Source: Simmondsia chinensis
Taxonomy: Eukaryota; Streptophyta; Magnoliopsida; Caryophyllales; Simmondsiaceae
Length of the DNA: 64,000 nucleotides
Assembly (NCBI GenBank): GCA_018398585.1
Contig: JAGTTD010000001.1
Coordinates: 34,797,938 to 34,861,937 of the forward strand
Reading direction: 5' to 3'
Part shown: positions 56,410-64,000 of the stretch, piece after piece
How the letters are laid out: each line of letters starts with the position of its first letter
Numbering within the stretch: position 1 is the first letter of the stretch
Position numbers and translations under genes: made by a program
The notes under the pieces: model-generated
Told to the model about the DNA's origin: nothing
What the model saw: the letters and a program-made list of their open reading frames with translations, nothing else
Database searches by the model: none

Positions 56410-57263
56410 TGATACAGTGCTTGATAGGGCAATAGAGGGTACGAGAATGCTCAACGGCCTTTCCTTTGTATTTTATTTAACATTGGTTACAAAATAACAA
56501 AGAGGAGCAGATAGCTTGCATTCTCACAACCCGAGAAGTCAAAAATCTCCAAAATAATATTTTCCAAAAATCCCAAGTCTACCTAAAAACCCTAGAACCG
56601 TCCCTATTTATAGAGGATGGTTTACAATTTAAATTTCAAATCTAAATATAAATAATGAATGAGATAATTCAAAGATAAAAGATAAATTTAAAATAAAGGA
56701 AAGGATAATTATTAAAATAGAAAGAAATTAAAATCGTCCTTGAATCACGTACGAAAATCATGCACAACCTTCAACTGTGTCTGACCCTTGGTGGTGCCAA
56801 GTCCTGGTAATGCCAACTACTGGTGGGGCTAATAATTGGCCTTCTCTGCTTCTCGTGTTCTCCTTCCTCCCCAAGCTGCCATTGAACCGGTGCCGCCAAT
56901 CCGAAGCCTTGAAGCCAAGAAATGCGCCATTTGCAGACACACGGTAGCTTTGTCTTGTCTAGCCAGCCTAGCTCAGCTTCCAACTTTGGCTACACCACAA
57001 AGGTGACACCAATCACCCCTAAACCTAGGTGAACCCAAGCTGCCTTGTCGCTAGTCCATGGTGGCGCCAAGCTTCTATGTTCCTCTATCGGCTTCGTAAC
57101 TCCCTTCTTCCAATGGTCCCACTGAGCATAAGGTAGGGTACTCCCTTTAAGCCTACGTCAACACGGCTTCCATCTCCTCTTGAACTTGCCCCCCTAGGAC
57201 CCGACCATGGAGACGTTGACCCGATAGTGTTGACTCGCCATTGACGGATTACCCGCTGCATCA
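56410..57263 (-). repeat. 3' LTR of the deleted Gypsy
   Basis: 854 bp matching 58542-59405. On the minus strand TATAAATA at 56613-56606. Confidence 0.88.
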
Positions 57264-57653
57264 TTCTCTTCGGCTTGGAGAGAATTCTTCCTAGAATTAT
57301 GAGCGATGTTTGCTTGACTAGCCTTGTGAGGTGGTGCTTACTTGTATCATCCGTTAGCCTCTTTGATCCCTTCCTTGGCTTCGTCTTCTTTGGCCTGTAC
57401 CGCCCTAGTGTAGGCGTCATCGTCCTCCCCCAATGAGGGAGAACTCGTCCTCGAAGCGACAGCCCAACAACTTGAACCGTCCTTAGCTGAGCTCTTGAGG
57501 TCACAACTTTCATGATGTTGGCATTGCCACCAACTTGCTTCCCGTATGATTCACCTTTTTGTGGTGATGGTACTGTGCACATTATTCTCTCTTCAGGGTT
57601 TGGGTTCTCGGATTTAGAGGTTTCAGATGTCTTGGGCTCACCTTGAATTATTT

Positions 57654-58437
57654 TCAGTATGTCTTAGCTCGTCTTCGGATCCTCTTCTTCTCTACATCTT
57701 GACATGTCCCTACTTGTTGGTCTTCCTCCTTGGTGACGCCAACTAGTGGTGACACTAAGTTGGATTCATCAACTGCACACACAGTTGTCTTTTCAAGCTG
57801 GGGTTCCTCTGGGGGGGCACCAACTTTTGCTTCTGCCAAGTCTTATTCACCACTTGCGCTTGTGGCTTGTTCGTTCGGTGCAAGATTCTCGGTCCTTGTC
57901 TCACTTGGAGCCGCGACTTTCTTTTGTAGTAACATGATCTTTACTCCCTCATAGACCAAGGCAAACATGTTTTCTTCTTCATCGTGGATGGTGCCTCTAT
58001 GGTTCATCCATGGCTTCCCGAACAACATGTGGTAAGCGTCCATGGCCACCACATTACACCAATCCGACTCCTGATACTTCTTCCCAATTGAAAAATTGAT
58101 CAAACAACACTTTCATGGAAGTACCTGTTCACCTCTTCTGGCCATAGTGTAAGGGTTTGGATAATCCACCGTCTTCAATCCTAACTTCTGGACTGCTTGT
58201 AAAGAGATGGCGTTGCTACGCCTTCCGGGATCGATGGCTAGGCGGGCAATTCTCTCGCCCATCGTGCACGTTGTTTGGAAGGTGGGATGCTGACACCTTT
58301 CTTCCCTAGATTTTGGGATAGTGCCTAGTTTTAAGGGGCGTTGGGGTAGGGATCCCGGTCCAAGATCAAGATTTGCCCCAGGTTGAATCAAGCAGCGCTC
58401 GATTCGCCAGCATGCCTCTTCCATATCCACTAACTTC
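57654..58437 (-). pseudogene. Gag-protease fusion remnant of the deleted Gypsy
   Basis: From 58430: ..RIERCLIQPGANLDLGPG matches the gag start of the Gypsy at 2453 (RIERCLIQLGANPNLTPG). Within ~60 codons it passes in frame into protease (ERIARLAIDPGRRSNAISLQ, with D-P-G in place of D-S-G), skipping the capsid and CCHC knuckle. The next frame (58103-57843) holds IGKKYQESDWCNVVAMDAYH and LFGKPWMNHRG, again matching the larger Gypsy. A charged tail runs to 57654. Confidence 0.82.
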
Positions 58438-58525
58438 CTCCTGATCTATGGTTGATCTCTACGGTCACGAACATCTCTGATGCGGCGTAACTCGGTCACC
58501 CACGGGCCATCTCAGAAAACATTAT

Positions 58526-58540
58526 GAGCTCTGATACCAA
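58526..58540 (-). other. Primer-binding site of the deleted Gypsy
   Basis: Minus-strand TTGGTATCAGAGCTC, identical to the site at 7366-7380. Confidence 0.9.
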
Positions 58541-58541
58541 C

Positions 58542-59405
58542 TAATGCAGCGCGTGATAGGGCAATATGGGGTATGGGAAGGTTCAACGACCTTCCCTTTT
58601 ATATTTTAATTAACACTGGTAACAAAATAACAAAGAGGGGTAGATAGCTTGCATTCTCACAACCCAAGAAATCAAGAATCTCCAAAATAACAATGGTTTT
58701 TTTCCTCAAAATTCCAAGTCTACCTAAAAACCCTAGAACTATCCCTATTTATAGAGGATGGTTTACAATTTAAATTTCAAATCTGAATCTAAATAATGAA
58801 AGAGATAATTCAAAGATAAAGGATAAATCTAAAATAAAGGAAAGGATAATTATTAAAATGGAAAGAAATCAAAACCGTCCTTAAATCATGCACAGAAATC
58901 ACGCCCAACCTTCAATTGTGTCTGACCCTTGGTGGCGCCAAGTCCTGGTAATGCCAACTACTGGTGGCCCCAATAATTGGCCTTCTCCGCTTCTCGTGTT
59001 CTCCTTCCCACCCAAACTGCCATCGGACAGGTGCCTCCAACCCAAAGCCTTGAAGCAAAGCAATATGCCATTTGCTGACACACGGTAGCTTTGTCTTGTC
59101 TAGCCAACCCAGCTCAGCTTTCAACCTTCGCTCCACCACACAGGTGACACCAATCACCCCTAAACCTAGGTGAACCCAAGCTGCCTTGTCGCCAGTCCAT
59201 GGTGGTGCCAAGTTGCTATGTTCCTCTATCGGCTTCGTAACTCCCTTCCTCCAATGGTCCCACCGAGCATAAGGTAGGGTACTCTCTTTAATCCTACGTC
59301 AACACGGCTCCCATCTCCTCTTGAACTTGCCCCGCTTAGGACCCGACCATGGAGACGTTGACCCGATAGTGTTGACCCGCCATAGATGGATTACCCGTTG
59401 CATCA
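58542..59405 (-). repeat. 5' LTR of the deleted Gypsy
   Basis: 864 bp. TATAAATA on the minus strand at 58753-58746. It shares the first ~70 bp style (gcagcgcgtg, gggaaggttcaacg, ccttccctt) with the LTR of the larger Gypsy but differs beyond that. Confidence 0.88.
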
Positions 59406-60420
59406 GGCGGGCTGTGCATGTCAGGTGCAGCTGGGATTGATGTTGACGAGGTGGGGTTCAGGTTCACTGTGAGCTTGAGGAGCGGGTTGGCGGGTGGGCC
59501 GGGCTTATGCGTTCTTGTCCCAAATCTCGATTGACTTGATTTAATTGTTTACGCATCAAATTTATCTTATTTGTACCAGATTTGACAATTTTTGGGATTT
59601 TAATCTTCAAACCTATAAACATTAAAATTCGCAAAGTGAGTATAAAATTATAATTAATCAGGTGCAAAATAATTAAATGATGCGGAAATATGAGACACAT
59701 CAGGATTACTTATTGATTGAGTATTAAAACTACTAATTTTAATACTATTTAAAAAATCGAGATTTGGGTTTTGCGTATGAAATTAAAAGACTAAAGTAAC
59801 AAAAATAGTGATTTAAAGGGGGATAGCTTAGATTTAGGATCGAGGCATCCAGTTTCAGCAAATTGATCCGACATGACTTCTTATTCTCAATATTCAAGCT
59901 GATTATCCATGTTGATGGTCGAAAACCCAATTTTTGTATGTATTCTCCCTCGAGAAATATTTAGCCTACTCTTTTACTTATTAACCCATTAATGTCTTGC
60001 ATTAATTTAAATAAGAAAAGTGAAATGAAGGACAATGGTTTTCACATATAAGACCATATAAATCGTGTTAACCTATCTCTAGCCTTAGGTCAATTATTTA
60101 TCTCTAGCCTTAGGTCAATTATTTTATCAATCACCGTAAATCTCCTCTCAGACTCATTGTGAAACAATAAAAATTTTGAATGGTGATCAAACACTCAAAA
60201 TGCATGAAGAACAACAATAAACACTTCCACAATAGAGTAATAAAACATAGAATAGCTTAATTAAGGAAGAACATATTTTAAAATTTAGGCTACATCATAG
60301 CCTTAGTAAAAAAAAAAAAATTAGATCATTGCTAACTTAATTAACAAGCAAGACTGAAATCAAATACATAAATTAGAGAGAAAAACAAGTAAAGAAAGCT
60401 TGGACATAAAAGAAGAAACC

Positions 60421-60540
60421 GGGCTTGAGGCTCATAGCCTAGTGGTTGGATTTCCGGTTGCCAAGTAGGAGTGCCGGGGTTCGAATCCCCACTAGTGTAC
60501 CCCCCTCCCTTGGCTTTACACGGTTAAAAAAAAAATAAAA
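60421..60540 (+). mobile_element. tRNA-derived SINE
   Basis: A box tagcctagtggttgg and B box gggttcgaatcc lie ~30 bases apart, giving a Pol III tRNA-type promoter. A pyrimidine-rich body and an A-rich tail follow. The flanks aaagaagaaacc (60409-60420, 60544-60555) are a 12-bp target duplication of array sequence. About 120 bp. It has no LINE-like tail such as the 5S-headed SINEs carry. Confidence 0.88.
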
Positions 60541-63500
60541 AATAAAGAAGAAACCACAAACTGAGCTTTTGCTTCGTGTGCCCTGGCTCCATTGCCGAGA
60601 TTATTTATTGAGTGATTACTGAAACTACTAATTTCAATACTATTTGAAAAATCAAAATTTTTGTTTTGAGTATGAATTTAAGAGATTAAAGCAACGAAAG
60701 TAGTGATTTAAAATGGGATATTTCAGATTGAGGATCAAGGCCTCCGATTTCACTTAATTAATCTGATATGACTTCTTATTCCCGGTATTCAAGTTGATTA
60801 TCCATGTTGCCAGTCAAAACCCAACTTTTCCATATATTCTCTCTCAAGCAATATTTAGTCGACTCTGTTACTTATTAACCCATTAATCTCTGGCATGAAT
60901 TTAAATAAGAAAAGAGTCATCAAGAACAAGGGTTTTCATATCTAAGACCACACAAATCATGTTAACCTATCTCTGGCTTTTGTATAATTTATAGTATATT
61001 TTATTTTAGTAATCATCATAAATCTCCTCTCGAACTCATTGTGAATCTTTATAAATTTTGAATGGTGATCAAGTACTCAAAAAGCATGAAAAATAATAAT
61101 AAACACTTTTACAATAAAGTAACAAAACATAGAATGCCATAACTAAGGAAGAACATATTTTTCAATTTAGGCTATCTCGTAGCCTTAGTGAAAAAAACTA
61201 AAATTAAAAACATAAATTAAAAAGAAAAATGAGTAAAGAAATCTTCGACATGAAGGAATAAACCCCAAAGCGAGCTTCCGCTTCGTGAGCCCTAGTTCCA
61301 TTACAGGGACAGTTTTTTGAATGAGTACTGATACTACTATTTTTAATACTATTTGAAGAATTGAAATTTGGATTTTGAGTATTTTAAGAGACTAAAGTAA
61401 CAAAAATAGTGATTTAAAAGGGTATAGTTCAGATTGAGGATCAAGGCATTCGATTCACCTAATTGATCTGATATGTCATTGTATTCTCGATATTCAAGTT
61501 GATTATCTATGTTGGTGGTGGAAAACCCTAGTTTACTATATATTATTTCTTGAGCAATAGTTAGCTTACTATTTTACATATTAACCCATCAACCTTTTGC
61601 ATGAAATTAAATAAGAAAACAGTCATGAAAACTATGGTTTTCACATCTGAGACCAGACAAATCCCGTTATCATATCTTTAGCGTTCGCTCAATTTATGGT
61701 GTTTATTAATCATCATAAATCTACTTTTGGACTCATTATGAATCATTGGAAATATTGAATGGTGATCTAGGACTCAAAAAGTATGAAGAACAATATTAAA
61801 CGCTTCAACATTAGAGTAACAAAACATAGAATACCTTAAAAATGGAAGAACATATTTAACAATTTAGGCTATATCGTAGCCCTAGTGTAAAAAAAATACT
61901 TATGTAGTTCATGGCTAACTTAATAACAAGAAAAAATAAAAACAGCGACATGAATTAGAGAGAAAAAGGAGTAAAGAAAGCTTCGATAGGAAAGAAGAAA
62001 CACCAAACCGAGCTTCTGCTTCATGTGCCATGTTCCATCCCCAGGATTGTTTATTGAATGAGTAGCAAAACTACAAATTATAATAACAATTGAAAAACGT
62101 AATTTGGGTTTTGCGTATGAAATTAAATGACTAAAGTAATGAAAATAGTGATTTAAAAGATGATAGTTTAAATTGAGGACAAAGGCTTCTGATTTCTTCT
62201 AATTGATTCTATATGACTTCTTATTATCGGTATTCAAGTTGAGTATCTATATGGATGGTCAAAAACCCTATTTTATGATATTTTCTCTCTTGACCAATAT
62301 TTAGCCTATTGTTTTACTTATTAACACATCATCTTTTCCATAAATTTAAAGAAGAAAAGGTTCATGAAGACCTATAGTTTTCACATCTAAGACCACACAA
62401 ATCGCTTTAACATATCTCTATTGTTCGCTCAATTTAAGATGTTTATTATTTCAGCAATTATCCTAAATCTCCTCTCGAACTCATTATGAATCATTAGAAA
62501 TTTTGAATGGTGACCGAGCACTCAAAAAGCTTAAAGAACAATAATACAAATTTCAACAATAGAGTAACAAAACATAGAATAACCTAAATAAGGAAGAACA
62601 TATTTTACAATATAGGTTATATGGCAGCCTTAGTATAAAAAAAAGAAAAGGGTTCAAGGCTAACTTAATAACAAGAAAGAATAAAATCAAAGACATAAAT
62701 TAAAGAGAAAACGGAGTCAAGGTAGCCAGGGCATAAAAAAAGAAAACACAAACAGAGCTTCTACTTCGTGTGCCCTGGCTCCATTGTCGAGATTGTTAAT
62801 TGAATAGGTATTGAAACTACTAATTTCAATAATATTTGAAAAACCAAAATTTGGGTTTTCAGTATGAAATTAAAGACAAAGTAATTAAAATAGTGATTTA
62901 AAAGGGGATACTTCAAATTGCAGACCATGGCATCCGATTTCACCCAATCGATCCGATATGACCTCGTATTCTTGGTATTCAAGATGATTATACATGTCGA
63001 TCGTCGAAGATACTATTTTACTATATATTCTCTCTCAGGCAATATTTTGCCTACTCTTTTACTTATTAATCCATCAATATCTTTGATGAATTTAATTAAG
63101 ACAAGAGTCGTGAAGAACCATGGCTTTCACATCTAAGGCCACATAAACCGCGTCAACCTATCTCAAGTGTTAGCTCAATTTATGGAATATATCATTTTAG
63201 CAATCATCTTAAATCTCCTCTCGGACTCATTATGAATCATTAGAAATTTTGAATGGTGATCAAGCACTTAAAAAGCAAGAAGAACAATAATAAACACTTC
63301 ATCAATAGAGTAACAAAACATGAAATACCTTAAATAAGGAATAGCATATTTTACATTTTAGGCTATATTGTAGCATTAGAAAAAAATAATTAGTTCGTTG
63401 TTAACTTAATAAATAGTAAAACTAAAATTAAAGACATAAGTTACGGAGAAAAAGGAGTAAAGAAAGCTAGGACAAAAAAGAAGAAACCCTAAACCAAGCT

Positions 63501-64000
63501 TCAGATTCGTTCGCCGGGATTGTTTATATAACGAGTACCAAAACTAATTCAATACTATTTGAAAAATCGAAATCTGGGTTTTGAGTATGAAATTAAAAGA
63601 CTAAAGTAACGAAAACAGTAATTTAAAAGGGGATAGTTCAGATTGAAGAACAAGGCATAAGATTTCACCTAATTAATCGAATATGACTTCATATTCTATG
63701 TATTCAAGTTGATTATCCAAGTTCATGGTTGAAATTCCTATTTTACTATATGTTCTTTCTCAAGCAATATTGAGCCTACTCTTTTAGTTATTAACCCATC
63801 AATTGCATTCATGAATTTAAGTAAGAAAATAGTCATGAAGAACTATGGTTTTCACATCTAAGACCACACAAATTGCGTTAACCTATATCTAGCATTAGCT
63901 CACTTTGTTCTATATATTATTTTAGCAATCATCATAAATCTCCACTCAAACTCATTGTGAATCATTAGAAATTTTGAATGGTAATCAAGCACAATTTAGG

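Larger units (their letters stand above)
56410..59405 (-). mobile_element. Internally deleted Ty3/Gypsy element
   Basis: LTRs 56410-57263 and 58542-59405 begin TGATACAG or TAATGCAGCGCGTGATAGGG and end CCGCTGCATCA or CCGTTGCATCA. The target duplication is an exact ggcgg (56405-56409, 59406-59410). The terminal sequence and primer site match the Gypsy at 2453, so the two are related. The interior is only 1.28 kb with gag start and protease. RT, RNase H and integrase are absent. Confidence 0.9.
55398..59702. mobile_element. Solo LTR in the array, interrupted by a Gypsy element
   Basis: Termini TGATGTGT (55398) and ACACATCA (59702) are exact inverses. The flanks are an exact 5-bp duplication ggatt (55393-55397, 59703-59707) within the monomer's gccgggattgttta. 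Without the nested Gypsy it is ~1.3 kb and non-coding. With neither interior nor partner it is best read as a solo LTR, probably of a Gypsy element on the minus strand. Confidence 0.75.
33044..64000. repeat. Tandem array of ~740-bp monomers (17 seen), with insertions
   Basis: Landmarks recur in every monomer: tactatttgaaaaat.aaa, ttgggttttgagtatgaaa, aaaaggggatagttca, gatatgacttcttattc, cttattaacccatcaatc, ttcacatctaagaccac, gcatgaagaacaataata, ctatatcgtagccttag plus an A-run, and ggctccattgccgggattg. Monomer marks lie at 33088, 34231, 34960, 35819, 36558, 37301, 38033, 38778, 53083, 53975, 54698, 59763, 60658, 61367, 62103, 62850 and 63573. Net of insertions, the spacing is 709-759 bp. No monomer codes for protein in a conserved frame. 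The array begins mid-monomer at the Copia B junction and runs off the window. Confidence 0.92.

Noticed and set aside
59745..59930. Minus-strand ORFs in array monomers (also 62761-62982) as a small gene family
   Set aside because: Similar peptides appear because the monomers are similar. In most monomers the frame is broken and start and stop positions are not conserved.
33044..64000. CRISPR array or gene family
   Set aside because: The repeated unit is ~740 bp without spacers, the genome is eukaryotic, and no open frame is conserved among monomers.

Overview
This window is a stretch of nuclear DNA from a flowering plant, most likely a eudicot. I infer this from plant-type Ty1/Copia and Ty3/Gypsy elements primed by initiator-Met tRNA, RTE and L1 LINEs, plant hAT and PIF/Harbinger-like transposons, a TRIM, and one plant-type protein gene. 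I cannot name the species. The window is gene-poor: one gene survives at the left edge, and nearly everything else is nested mobile DNA or a long tandem array.

Layout. (1) 1-849, minus strand: the 5' end of a gene for a BMT5-like (DUF2431) Rossmann-fold methyltransferase. Its N-terminal part contains three 60-residue repeats, and it runs off the left edge. (2) 1071-8474: a decayed plus-strand LTR element, split by a minus-strand Gypsy element (2453-7855) that retains remnants of gag, protease, RT, RNase H and integrase. (3) 8780-13979: a PIF/Harbinger-like MITE containing a hAT transposon (8819-13082, 8-bp target duplication), which in turn contains a gag-only Copia (9528-12630). (4) 14206-15019: a TRIM carrying a SINE with a nearly complete 5S rRNA head and the 3' tail of an RTE LINE. 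(5) 16379-33043: two related plus-strand Copia elements, a minus-strand Copia piece inside the first, and several LINE or SINE insertions. (6) 33044-64000: a tandem array of ~740-bp monomers. I count 17 and see an 11-monomer higher-order period. The array is broken by a solo LTR, a 13.6-kb Copia that itself contains an L1 (which contains a MITE and an RTE), a second solo LTR holding a deleted Gypsy, a tRNA-derived SINE and short RTE-tail elements. The array runs off the right edge.

Interactions. The elements depend on one another rather than forming a pathway. The RTE LINE copies at 26319 and 42461 end in the same ~110-bp tail and (TTG)n tract as the 5S-headed SINEs. This is what is expected if the RTE reverse transcriptase mobilises those SINEs. 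The gag-only Copia and the gag/protease-only Gypsy are internally deleted derivatives that would need enzymes supplied by full-length relatives. Boundaries are well supported where target duplications are visible and approximate elsewhere; each entry says which.
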